Shown here: piece after piece, positions 18,001-25,422 of the stretch
Layout: each line of letters begins with the position of its first letter
Position numbering within the stretch: the first letter of the stretch is position 1
Assembly (NCBI GenBank): GCA_020850455.1
Contig: JADZEQ010000009.1
Location: 1-64,000, forward strand
From: Sphingomonadaceae bacterium
Lineage (GTDB): Bacteria > Pseudomonadota > Alphaproteobacteria > Sphingomonadales > Sphingomonadaceae
Direction: 5' to 3'
Length of the DNA: 64,000 bases
Translations under genes and position numbers: made by a program
The notes under the pieces: generated by a model
The model's input: only the letters and a program-made list of their open reading frames with translations
Database searches by the model: none
What the model was told of the DNA's origin: nothing

Positions 18001-18125
18001 CCCAGCGCCTTCGCGGCGGCGATGTCCGGCCCAGCGGCGGCGAGCGCGGACAGGTTGGCAGTGGTGCGGGCGGGTTCACCGCTGGCGTGCATGACGCGGA
18101 TGGCGTCTTTGGGGGGAGTGCTCAT
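15024..18125 (-). CDS. putA: Bifunctional proline dehydrogenase / P5C dehydrogenase
   Basis: Oxidises proline to glutamate in two steps: an FAD-dependent proline dehydrogenase barrel, then an NAD-dependent aldehyde dehydrogenase. The N-terminal half shows SIKLSALHPRYEYAQ, MIDAEETDRLEPHLD, RLVKGAYWDSEIKRAQ and YAPVGTHRDLLAYLVRRLLENGANSSFV. The C-terminal half shows APWNFPLAIF, FTGSTEVA, the general base Glu791 in ETGGIN and the nucleophile Cys825 in GQRCSAL. At about 1033 residues it is the short PutA form: it lacks the N-terminal ribbon-helix-helix repressor domain and has no long C-terminal extension. ATG 18125 follows AGGGGGCGGG. Substrate channelling between the two sites is known for the family. 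No putP lies nearby. Confidence 0.97.
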   Translation of the reverse strand: MSTPPKDAIRVMHASGEPARTTANLSALAAAGPDIAAAKALGRRIIVEARRAGEGDTLVSQLMNRYRLSTEEGVVLMCLAEALLRVPDSETANALIRDKIAGRHWTEGEKSGSMLVDMSAWGLSLGSATLLLDQIGSTANPTTILRRMIRRSGEPVIRQAAYAAMRLLGQQFVMGETIEKAVARANKASGELASFDMLGEAARTKADAARYAAAYADAIQVIGQSAKDGDPHANHGISIKLSALHPRYEYAQADIIARELTPVVVELARAAREANVPLMIDAEETDRLEPHLDIFAALLDAGIADGGWAGLGIVVQAYQKRAAAVVEWIGNLARARGVRIAMRLVKGAYWDSEIKRAQVLGLDDFPLFTEKRHTDINYMRCAQILHGYRDCIFAAFATHNAMTIAYIAALFGRDDGYELQRLHGMGEGAHDALLAVAPDKVSRPVRVYAPVGTHRDLLAYLVRRLLENGANSSFVHQFSDPDISVEDLCIDPRETPVGAALAPIPTGAALYLPERRNSRGHDLGNPGTPEALLAAMAASRVAGRIAQPIVEGERLAGTAADVRNPATGALVGQVIDGDAAAVTRAVAASLTAQHDWSLAGGDFRAERMERAADLLEAEEASFLALCVDEAGKTLTDAVAEVREAVDFLRYYALEGRRHFAGPVTLPGPTGERNQLILEGKGVFGCIAPWNFPLAIFVGQVAAALMAGNAVIAKPAEQTPLIAAAAVDLLHRAGVPNDVLHYIPGRGEVVGAALSENPDVIGIAFTGSTEVARIINRTMAMRDGPIGTLVAETGGINAMIVDSTALPEQVTRDAIASAFQSAGQRCSALRLLLVQADVAEDVVAMIAGAMAELRVGDPALLQTDLGPVIDAEAKAGIEAHIAAHQAAGRLLYQTPLPPSLNGHFVAPTLIRLDAISDLPREVFGPVLHVVTWEAEALDAVIDALGATGYGLTLGLHSRIDAVAAHVSARARVGNIYVNRNQIGAVVGVQPFGGRGLSGTGPKAGGPHYLLRLAEEKTISTDITAAGGNAALMAR

Positions 18126-18225
18126 GGCCCGCCCCCTAGCGCGTCCCATCGATGCTGCAAAGATGCGAATGGACGCTGCGGCAAGCTAAGTTTTGCAAGC
18201 GGATTTTATGTCACAGATGATGGCA

Positions 18226-18678
18226 TTATTGCGGCACAGATGGCGCGGATTTTGGCAAGGCATAGGTGACCAAGGCTTGGCCCACCAATGCATCATCGAC
18301 GCTCGAAAAAATCCGTACATCGACAATCGCCTGCCGCCGCCCCAATTTGATAAAACTCGCTCGCGCAATGACCGGCGCATAGGGGCAAGGCCGCAGAAAA
18401 TGCTGCGACAGGCTGGAAGTGACCGCCATCGGCTGTTCGCCAATATGTCCCAGAATCAGTACATAGGCCGCAGTATCGGACAAGGTCATCAGCGTCGGCC
18501 CCGAAACAATGCCGCCGGGGCGCAAATGTCCGGCATGGGGGGTCAGCGTCAGTTGCGTCGCACCGGGTGACATCATGTCAACGTGCGGCATCCCCTCTGT
18601 CCCGCGTTCGGGAAAAAGGCTGCGCAAAAATTGGTTGAGCGCCGCTGCATCAAGCTTGATTTCCACAAATCCCCCCAT
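18226..18678 (-). CDS. Hot-dog-fold thioesterase (PaaI-like)
   Basis: A 150-residue acyl-CoA thioesterase family protein. The core has PGGIVSGPTLMTLSDTAAYVLILG, matching the conserved region where the catalytic acidic residue sits in the hot-dog helix, then VTSSLSQHFLRPCPY and RASFIKLGRRQAIVDVRIFS, the typical long beta strands. ATG 18678 follows GGATGCGGA. A longer frame to 18768 has a non-homologous N-terminus. The substrate is unknown. It lies 100 bases upstream of putA on the same strand and divergent from the PBP gene. Confidence 0.87.
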   Translation of the reverse strand: MGGFVEIKLDAAALNQFLRSLFPERGTEGMPHVDMMSPGATQLTLTPHAGHLRPGGIVSGPTLMTLSDTAAYVLILGHIGEQPMAVTSSLSQHFLRPCPYAPVIARASFIKLGRRQAIVDVRIFSSVDDALVGQALVTYALPKSAPSVPQ

Positions 18679-18805
18679 ATTTCCGCATCCTACAGCCGAC
18701 CATGGCAGAGGCGCATCGATGAAGCTATATCCACGCGCAGAAAAGATGCTGGAAAAGCATCGTGTCACATATTAATGCGTGTTATTGGTGTAATACAGTT
18801 TGACG

Positions 18806-21160
18806 ATGCGCGACGACCCCTTTGACCTGCCCGAAGGCTATGGCGGCATCAACCGGCCGCCGCCGCGCGCGCCCGACGCGGTGCCGTCGCGTGATACTCC
18901 AGCGCGCGACGCCCCAGCGCGCAAAACAATCGCCGATTTGGAAGCGGAATTACGCGCGGAATCGGGGCGGCCGCGCCAAACTCCGCGCGCACCTGCGGCA
19001 ACACGCCCGGTCGATACACATATTACCAGCGGGCCGCGCCGGGCACCGATTTTTACCGCCTTGGATCAGCTAAAAGCCGACATGGGCAGCAAATGGAACG
19101 GCAATCCCGCCCTGCGCCGCTGGTCGGATTACCTGTCTGAAAAACTGCACCTAAGCCCATCCGCACCGTCAGCCGGTGCCGAAATATCGGCCCCGGACGC
19201 CCCAGCGCCGCCTGTGCTGTCCCCATGGCGGCGGCGCTGGAAATGGGCGAAGCGCGGGCTTCTCGGCTTTTTTGTGGTTTTGACACTAACCATCGGTTGG
19301 CTGGCATGGACAGCCCCGCTGTCCAAAAGCTTGGAGCCCATCGCGCCACCACAATTGACATTGGTGAGTGCAGAGGGGCGGCCAATCGCGCGCAACGGCG
19401 CGATTGTGGAGGAACCGGTCGATGTCACCAAATTGCCGCCGCATGTCATAGAGGCGTTTCTGGCGACCGAGGATCGGCGCTTTTATTCGCATTGGGGTGT
19501 TGACCCGCGCGGGATTGCGCGGGCGATGTGGACCAATTTGACCAGCGGCACGCGTCAGGGTGGCAGCACCATCACCCAACAACTCGCCAAATTCACCTTT
19601 TTAAGTTCGAACCAAACCTATGGCCGCAAAGCGCAAGAGGCGCTGATCGCGGTGTGGATGGAGGCTTGGCTCAGCAAGGATGAGATTTTATCGCGTTACC
19701 TGTCCAACGCCTATTTTGGCGATAATGTATATGGGTTGCGCGCCGCGTCGCTCCATTATTTCTATCGCCAACCCGAACGATTGACATTGTCGCAAGCGAC
19801 GATGCTGGCGGGCATGGTCAAGGCACCATCGCGCCTCGCGCCCACGCGTAACCTTGCCGCCGCGCGCGCCCGCCAGCGCGTCGTCATCGCGGCAATGGTG
19901 GATGCGGGCTATTTGACCCCGGCAGAGGCAGCGCGCGTGCCACCGGCGACCATTGACCACCGCGCACAGGGCCAATTGCCGACCGGCACCTATTTCGCGG
20001 ACTGGGCAATGGGCGAAGCGCGCGCCAGCGTCGAACATGGTTATGACGAAGCCCGCGTGACGACCACGCTCAATGCGCGCTTGCAGGATATCGCCCGCCG
20101 CGTCACCGCCGCAGCGCGCCCGCGCCATGCACAAATCGCGCTGGTGGCGATGCACCCCAATGGCGAAGTGGTGGCGATGGTTGGCGGGCGTGATTATCGC
20201 CAATCCCCCTTTAACCGTGCGGTGCAGGCGCGCCGCCAGCCCGGATCTGCCTTTAAAATTGCGGTCTATCTCGCCGCGCTGCGCGCCGGCATGACGCCCG
20301 AAACGATGGTCGATGACAGCCCGATTACCGACGGCCCCTATCGTCCCGCAAATTATGGCGGCCATTATCGCGGGCAAATCACGCTCAAAGACGCCTTTGC
20401 CCATTCGAGCAATGTCGTCGCGGTTCGGCTATACAACCAAGTGGGCGGGCGTGCGGTGCGCGATGCAGCACGCGATTTGGGCATCACCAGCCCCATTGCC
20501 GAAAATGCCAGCGCCGCATTGGGCACGTCGGATGTCAGCCTGATCGAACTGACCGCCGCTTATGCAATGATTGCGGGTAATATGGGGCCGGTGGAACCAC
20601 ATGCGCTGCGCCGCGCCGAGCCCGGTTTCGTCGAAAGCCTATTCGATGGCCGTTCTGCCCTGCCCAGCGCCCAGCGCGACGCGATGCTGGAGATGATGCG
20701 CGCGGTCATCAACCAAGGGACGGGGCGTGCCGCGCGGCTCGCCATCCCTGCTTATGGCAAGACGGGCACGACGCAGGACAGCCGCGATGCATTGTTCGTC
20801 GGCTTTGCAGGCGACCTTGTGGTCGGCGTGTGGATTGGGGAGGATGACAACCAGCCCCTGCCCGGCGTTACCGGCGGCGGCGAACCCGCACGCGTCTGGC
20901 GCGCCTTTATGGCAGAGGCGATACGCGGCAGCGCACCGCGCCGTGAAACCCCCGCACCCCCACCGCCAACGCCCGACAATGAAGCGATTTTTGACGATGT
21001 GCCGATCCGCATCGAAGAACCGCGCGTGGAAATTGACGGCGAAAATGGCGTGTCGCTCAACGGTCGTGTCGGGCCGCTCGACGTCCGTATCGATTCCAAC
21101 GGGATCGCCGTGCAGCCCAATACTCGTGCGCAAAATGGCGAGGGGCCGACCAAGCAGTAA
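18806..21160 (+). CDS. Class A penicillin-binding protein (PBP1a-like)
   Basis: Bifunctional peptidoglycan synthase in the inner membrane. The 784 residues start with a long Pro/Arg-rich cytoplasmic tail (about 1-145) and one membrane helix (about 148-170). The GT51 domain has catalytic Glu222 in ATEDRRFYSHWG and QGGSTITQQLAK. The transpeptidase domain has nucleophile Ser481 (SAFK), SSN at 534-536 and KTGT from 652. The C-terminal tail is acidic and Pro-rich. ATG 18806 is preferred over TTG 18800. No ribosome-binding site is evident, and TAATAC lies about ten bases upstream, which would fit a leaderless transcript. It converges with the sugar dehydrogenase gene without a gap. Confidence 0.95.
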   Translation: MRDDPFDLPEGYGGINRPPPRAPDAVPSRDTPARDAPARKTIADLEAELRAESGRPRQTPRAPAATRPVDTHITSGPRRAPIFTALDQLKADMGSKWNGNPALRRWSDYLSEKLHLSPSAPSAGAEISAPDAPAPPVLSPWRRRWKWAKRGLLGFFVVLTLTIGWLAWTAPLSKSLEPIAPPQLTLVSAEGRPIARNGAIVEEPVDVTKLPPHVIEAFLATEDRRFYSHWGVDPRGIARAMWTNLTSGTRQGGSTITQQLAKFTFLSSNQTYGRKAQEALIAVWMEAWLSKDEILSRYLSNAYFGDNVYGLRAASLHYFYRQPERLTLSQATMLAGMVKAPSRLAPTRNLAAARARQRVVIAAMVDAGYLTPAEAARVPPATIDHRAQGQLPTGTYFADWAMGEARASVEHGYDEARVTTTLNARLQDIARRVTAAARPRHAQIALVAMHPNGEVVAMVGGRDYRQSPFNRAVQARRQPGSAFKIAVYLAALRAGMTPETMVDDSPITDGPYRPANYGGHYRGQITLKDAFAHSSNVVAVRLYNQVGGRAVRDAARDLGITSPIAENASAALGTSDVSLIELTAAYAMIAGNMGPVEPHALRRAEPGFVESLFDGRSALPSAQRDAMLEMMRAVINQGTGRAARLAIPAYGKTGTTQDSRDALFVGFAGDLVVGVWIGEDDNQPLPGVTGGGEPARVWRAFMAEAIRGSAPRRETPAPPPPTPDNEAIFDDVPIRIEEPRVEIDGENGVSLNGRVGPLDVRIDSNGIAVQPNTRAQNGEGPTKQ

Positions 21161-22324
21161 CTAGCGCGGTTCGACCCGATACAGCTTGCCATCGCCCTGA
21201 TTGCCCCCATCGGCGAGGAGATAGAGGCTGCCCGACGGCCCGGCGACCACGGCGCGCAGGCGAAACCCCAGGTCCCAGCGGTCGGCCTGGTGCGCACCGT
21301 TGCCATCAAAGGTGACACGCACCAATGCGGTGCCCCCCAATGCCGGTATAAACGCGCTATCCCGCCACGCCGGAAAGGCACCGCCGCCATAGAAGGTCAG
21401 CCCGCCGGGCGAAATCGGGGGGTTCCACCACAAGGCAGGGGCGGCAAAACCATCGCCCGCCGCATGGTCAGGAATGACGCGCCCGTCATAATGGTCACCA
21501 TTGGACACGCGTGGATAGCCATAATTTTGTCCGCGCACGATGCGGTTCAGTTCATCCCCACCCGCCGGGCCCATTTCAATTTCCCACAATTGCCCGGCAC
21601 CATCAAAGGCGAGCCCCAATGGGTTGCGATGCCCCAGCGTCCAGATTTGCGCGCGCACGCCGCCTGCACTGGCAAAGGGATTGTCGGCAGGGATGGACCC
21701 ATCATCATTCAGCCGGACAATCTTGCCCAAATTGCTGTCCATATCCTGCGCCGGGTCGAATTTCTGCCGTTCGCCAGACGAGATATAGAGTTTCCCATCG
21801 CTGCCAAAGGCGATGCGGTGGCCAAAATGGCCGTTACCCGGAACAAAGGGGTGCTGCCGCCATATTTCGCGCAGCCCCTCCAGCCGCACGCCATCGTCGG
21901 ACAGGCGGGCGCGGCCAACCACCGCGCCCTTGCCGCCCGGCCCCTCTGCCGCCCAACTGAGGTAAACCATGCGATTTTGCGCAAAATCGGGGTGGATGAC
22001 GACGTCGCCAAAGCCGCCTTGTCCAGCATAGGCAACGCTGGGCGTGCCCGAAACCGGCTGCGCTGCCCCGCCTTCGCGCCAATGCAGCAAACGTCCATCC
22101 TGTTCGGTGATGAGCGCGCTGCCGTCAGGCAAAAAAATCATCGCCCATGGATCATCCAAATCGGCAAGCGGGCGGAGGGTGAACGGCGCGTTCTCCAAAG
22201 GCGCGGGTTCGAGCGGCCCTGCATTGCCCGCATTACCCGACACCGCCGACGCACCGCCGATGCTGGCGCTGCATGCGCCGAGCAGCAATGCCGCCACCGC
22301 AGCGCGAAATATCGACTTTTGCAT
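21161..22324 (-). CDS. PQQ-dependent aldose sugar dehydrogenase family lipoprotein
   Basis: Soluble-type PQQ sugar dehydrogenase fold (YliI/GdhB-like six-bladed propeller). The 387 residues begin with a lipoprotein signal ending in the lipobox LLLGAC (Cys near 17). They then show LDDPWAMIFLPDGSALITEQDGRL, GGFGDVVIHPDF, FVPGNGHFGHRIAFGSDGKLYISSG (with the His expected near the cofactor), LGHRNPLGLAFD and EIEMGPAGGDELNRI. ATG 22324 follows GGGGAG; a longer frame to 22471 overlaps the rimP leader and is not credible. It probably oxidises sugars in the periplasm if PQQ is available; no pqq genes are in this window. Confidence 0.9.
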   Translation of the reverse strand: MQKSIFRAAVAALLLGACSASIGGASAVSGNAGNAGPLEPAPLENAPFTLRPLADLDDPWAMIFLPDGSALITEQDGRLLHWREGGAAQPVSGTPSVAYAGQGGFGDVVIHPDFAQNRMVYLSWAAEGPGGKGAVVGRARLSDDGVRLEGLREIWRQHPFVPGNGHFGHRIAFGSDGKLYISSGERQKFDPAQDMDSNLGKIVRLNDDGSIPADNPFASAGGVRAQIWTLGHRNPLGLAFDGAGQLWEIEMGPAGGDELNRIVRGQNYGYPRVSNGDHYDGRVIPDHAAGDGFAAPALWWNPPISPGGLTFYGGGAFPAWRDSAFIPALGGTALVRVTFDGNGAHQADRWDLGFRLRAVVAGPSGSLYLLADGGNQGDGKLYRVEPR

Positions 22325-22407
22325 AAGCTTTGCTCCCCGCTTGCCTATCGCCCCCGACGCGCCTATAGAGCGGCTGCTTCTGGACATCGCAAGAGGTTTG
22401 GCAGCGT

Positions 22408-22425
22408 CGGGACGGCTCCGTCCCG
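22408..22425 (+). promoter_or_regulatory. Hairpin in the rimP-nusA leader
   Basis: CGGGAC, six bases, GTCCCG lies 73 bases upstream of rimP, in the divergent gap with the sugar dehydrogenase gene. There is no U-rich tail. It could influence the leader of the nusA operon or be incidental. Confidence 0.3.
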
Positions 22426-22497
22426 GCGGGGCTAACGCTTTGCCTGTTGTCCCAGCATGTCGGACGGTCACTTTTGGCCAAGATTAAAGGATTTTCG

Positions 22498-23076
22498 ATG
22501 GGCGATGTGCCCGCCATTGCTGCGTCAGTCATGGAGCTTATCACAGCGGAGGCTGAACGGCTCGGCTTTGCGATGGTGCGCGTCCGCTGGTTTGCGGGTG
22601 AGGAACCGACACTGCAAATCATGGCCGAACGTCCCGAAACCGGCCAATTGACCATCGATGATTGTTCGGCGTTGAGTCACGCCATTTCCGACCATTTCGA
22701 CGCGATGGAAGCGGCTGGCAACGACCCCTTTGACATTACCTATCGGCTTGAAGTGTCATCGCCCGGCATCGACCGTCCGCTGACCCGCGCGGGTGATTTT
22801 GCCCAATGGGCGGGGCATGAAGCCAAGGTGACTTTGGCCGACGGTGCTGCCGACGCATCTGGCGCGCTGCGCAAAAATCTGATGGGTCGGATCATCGCCA
22901 GCGATGGTGCATATATTGATTTTGCCGAACGCAAGGGCGGCACAATGCGCTTTGCCTTTACCGATGTTGCCGATGCCAAATTGCTTTTGACCGACGCGCT
23001 GATCGCCGCCAGCCGTCCGATTGACACCAGCGGCGCCGATGAATTTGAAACCGACGCTATTTCGCAAGAGGATTGA
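22498..23076 (+). CDS. rimP: Ribosome maturation factor RimP
   Basis: Needed for assembly of the 30S subunit. The 192-residue protein shows the two-domain RimP pattern: GFAMVRVRWF and LTIDDCSALSHAISDHFD in the N-terminal alpha/beta domain, YRLEVSSPGIDRPL at the junction, and a C-terminal SH3-like part (GRIIASDGAYIDFAERKG). ATG 22498 is preceded by AAAGGA at seven bases. It opens the operon rimP-nusA-ylxR-infB-rbfA, with nusA starting four bases after its stop. The leader lies in a 173-base divergent gap. Confidence 0.96.
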   Translation: MGDVPAIAASVMELITAEAERLGFAMVRVRWFAGEEPTLQIMAERPETGQLTIDDCSALSHAISDHFDAMEAAGNDPFDITYRLEVSSPGIDRPLTRAGDFAQWAGHEAKVTLADGAADASGALRKNLMGRIIASDGAYIDFAERKGGTMRFAFTDVADAKLLLTDALIAASRPIDTSGADEFETDAISQED

Positions 23077-23080
23077 TATC

Positions 23081-24685
23081 ATGGCCAACGCCATTTCCGC
23101 CAACCGTGCCGAACTGCTCGCCATCGCCAATTCGGTGGCCACCGAAAAATTGATCGACAAGGCAATCGTTATTGAAGCGATTGAAGAAGCAATCCAACGG
23201 GCGGCGCGCGCGCGTTTTGGTCAGGAAAATGACATTCGGGCGAAACTTGACCCGCAAACAGGCGACCTGCGTCTGTGGCGCGTCGTCGAAGTGGTCGAAC
23301 AGGTCGATGATTATTTCAAACAGGTCGATCTGGATCGCGGCACCAGCCTGCAACCCGGCGCGGCAATTGGCGACTTCATCGTCGATCCGCTACCCGCCAT
23401 CGATTTGGGGCGCATCGACGCACAATCGGCAAAACAGGTAATTTTCCAGCGCGTGCGCGAAGCCGACCGTGAACGCCAATATGGCGAATATAAAGACCGC
23501 ACCAATGAAGTAATTACCGGCGTCGTCAAATCGGTCGAATTTGGCCATATCATCGTCAATCTTGGCCGTGCCGAAGGCGTGATCCGCCGCGATCAGCAAA
23601 TTCCGCGCGAAATGGTGCGCATGGGCGACCGTATTCGGGCCATCATCACCAAAGTGGTGCGCGAAACACGCGGGCCACAGATTTTCCTGTCGCGCGCCCA
23701 CCCCGATTTCATGAAGAAACTTTTCGCCCAAGAAGTGCCCGAAATTTACGATGGCATTATCGAAATCAAAGCCGCGGCGCGTGACCCGGGCAGCCGTGCC
23801 AAAATCGGCGTCATCAGCTATGACAGCAGCATCGACCCTGTTGGTGCGTGCGTCGGCATGAAGGGCAGCCGCGTGCAGGCTGTGGTGCAGGAATTGCAGG
23901 GCGAAAAAATCGACATCATCCCATGGAGCGAGGATACGGCAACCTTTGTCGTGAACGCGCTGCAACCGGCAACGGTCAGCCGCGTCGTGCTCGACGAAGA
24001 TGAAGGGCGTATCGAGGTTGTGGTTCCCGATGATCAATTGAGCCTGGCCATCGGGCGGCGCGGGCAGAATGTCCGCCTTGCCAGCCAATTGACCGGCCGT
24101 GCCATCGACATCATGACCGAAGCGGATTCGAGCGAAAAGCGGCAGCGCGAATTCGTCGAACGTTCGACCATGTTCCAAGAGGAATTGGACGTCGATGAAA
24201 CGCTCGCCCAATTGCTGGTGGCAGAGGGCTTTACCGAGCTCGAAGAAGTCGCCTTTGTCGGGCCGGAGGAATTGGCCGCAATCGAAGGTTTTGACGAGGA
24301 ACTTGCCGAAGAATTGCAAAGCCGCGCGCAAGAAGCGCTCGAAAAGCGCGAAGCCGCGGCGCGCGAACTGCGCCGTTCGCTGGGCGTAGAGGATGCGCTT
24401 GCGGAAATGCCGCACCTCACCGAAGCGATGTTGGTAACGCTGGGCAAAGCCAAAATCCGCACGCTCGACGATCTTGCCGACCTTGCCACCGACGAACTCA
24501 TCGCCAAAAAGCGCAGCGAACCCCGGCGGGGCGGGCGCGAACGGCCAGAGGATAAGGGCGGCGTGCTCGGCGAATATGGCCTGACCGAAGAACAAGGCAA
24601 TGAAATCATCATGGCGGCGCGCGCACATTGGTTCGCCGACGAGGATGCAACAGAGGAGGCCGCCGATGCGGACTCCACCCCATGA
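23081..24685 (+). CDS. nusA: Transcription termination/antitermination factor NusA
   Basis: RNA-polymerase-bound factor for pausing, termination and antitermination. The 534 residues contain the N-terminal polymerase-binding domain (IEEAIQRAARARFG), an S1 domain starting near 135 (ITGVVKSVEFGHIIVNLGRAEGV), two KH domains (IGVISYDSSIDPVGACVGMKGSRV; LSLAIGRRGQNVRLASQL) and C-terminal helix-hairpin-helix repeats (GFTELEEVAFVGPEELAAIEGF and a second copy near 440-470). ATG 23081 follows AAGAGGA. It overlaps the ylxR gene by 20 bases. Confidence 0.98.
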   Translation: MANAISANRAELLAIANSVATEKLIDKAIVIEAIEEAIQRAARARFGQENDIRAKLDPQTGDLRLWRVVEVVEQVDDYFKQVDLDRGTSLQPGAAIGDFIVDPLPAIDLGRIDAQSAKQVIFQRVREADRERQYGEYKDRTNEVITGVVKSVEFGHIIVNLGRAEGVIRRDQQIPREMVRMGDRIRAIITKVVRETRGPQIFLSRAHPDFMKKLFAQEVPEIYDGIIEIKAAARDPGSRAKIGVISYDSSIDPVGACVGMKGSRVQAVVQELQGEKIDIIPWSEDTATFVVNALQPATVSRVVLDEDEGRIEVVVPDDQLSLAIGRRGQNVRLASQLTGRAIDIMTEADSSEKRQREFVERSTMFQEELDVDETLAQLLVAEGFTELEEVAFVGPEELAAIEGFDEELAEELQSRAQEALEKREAAARELRRSLGVEDALAEMPHLTEAMLVTLGKAKIRTLDDLADLATDELIAKKRSEPRRGGRERPEDKGGVLGEYGLTEEQGNEIIMAARAHWFADEDATEEAADADSTP

Positions 24686-25415
24686 GCAAGCTCTAAACCC
24701 GGGCGAATCGGGCGGCGCCGAACGGCGCTGCATATTGACCCGTGACGCTGGTGCGCGGGGCGCGTTACTGCGCCTTGCCATCGCGCCCGATGGCAAAATA
24801 GTGCCCGACGTTTTGGCGCGTGCGCCGGGGCGCGGCGCATGGATTGGAGTCGACAGGGCAGCGCTCACCACCGCCATCACCAAGGGCAAGTTGCAAGCCG
24901 CCTTGGCCCGCGCGTTCAAGGGGGCAAAGCTGCACATCCCCGCCGATCTGCCAGAGCGGGTGGAGGCAGCCTTTGCGCGCACGACATTGGCGCAGCTGGG
25001 GCTGGCGACGCGCGCGGGTGCGTGCATCAATGGCGCGGAGCGGGTCGATGTGGCCGCGCGCAGCGGGCAAGTCGTGCTGCTTGCCCATGCCAGCGATGCG
25101 GCAGAGGATGGGCGGCGCAAGCGTGACGCCAGTTGGCGCATTGGTATGGACGAAGAAGGCAGCGGGCGTATGGGCACCATATTGCCCTTTGACCGTATCA
25201 CGCTTGCCAGTGCCTTGGGCCGCGACAATATCGTCCATCTGGCGATTACCGACAAAATTTGGGCATGCCGCATTTTGGACCTGCTTGGGCGCTGGCAAGA
25301 TTTTGGCATATCGGCTACAGGCCGCGCGGGGCGTGCCGATGCGTCGGCCCCCCAGCGCCTGTCCGCCCGACAAGAAAATGACGCGGACATTGCCGCTGCT
25401 GAACTGAAGGAATGA
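24666..25415 (+). CDS. YlxR/DUF448 RNA-binding protein fused to an L7Ae-like domain
   Basis: A 249-residue two-domain protein typical of alphaproteobacteria. The N-terminal YlxR domain has RRCILTRDAGARGALLRL followed by APGRGAWIGV. The middle (ALARAFKGAKL, LATRAGACINGAERV, VVLLAHASDAAEDG) matches an L7Ae/YlxQ-type RNA-binding domain. ATG 24666 follows GAGGAGG at six bases and overlaps nusA by 20 bases, so it is translationally coupled. infB begins seven bases after its stop. The position between nusA and infB supports a role around RNA or ribosomes; the exact role is not established. The classical GRGA-type motif is partly degenerate. Confidence 0.9.
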   Translation: MRTPPHEQALNPGESGGAERRCILTRDAGARGALLRLAIAPDGKIVPDVLARAPGRGAWIGVDRAALTTAITKGKLQAALARAFKGAKLHIPADLPERVEAAFARTTLAQLGLATRAGACINGAERVDVAARSGQVVLLAHASDAAEDGRRKRDASWRIGMDEEGSGRMGTILPFDRITLASALGRDNIVHLAITDKIWACRILDLLGRWQDFGISATGRAGRADASAPQRLSARQENDADIAAAELKE

Positions 25416-25422
25416 TTTTTCG

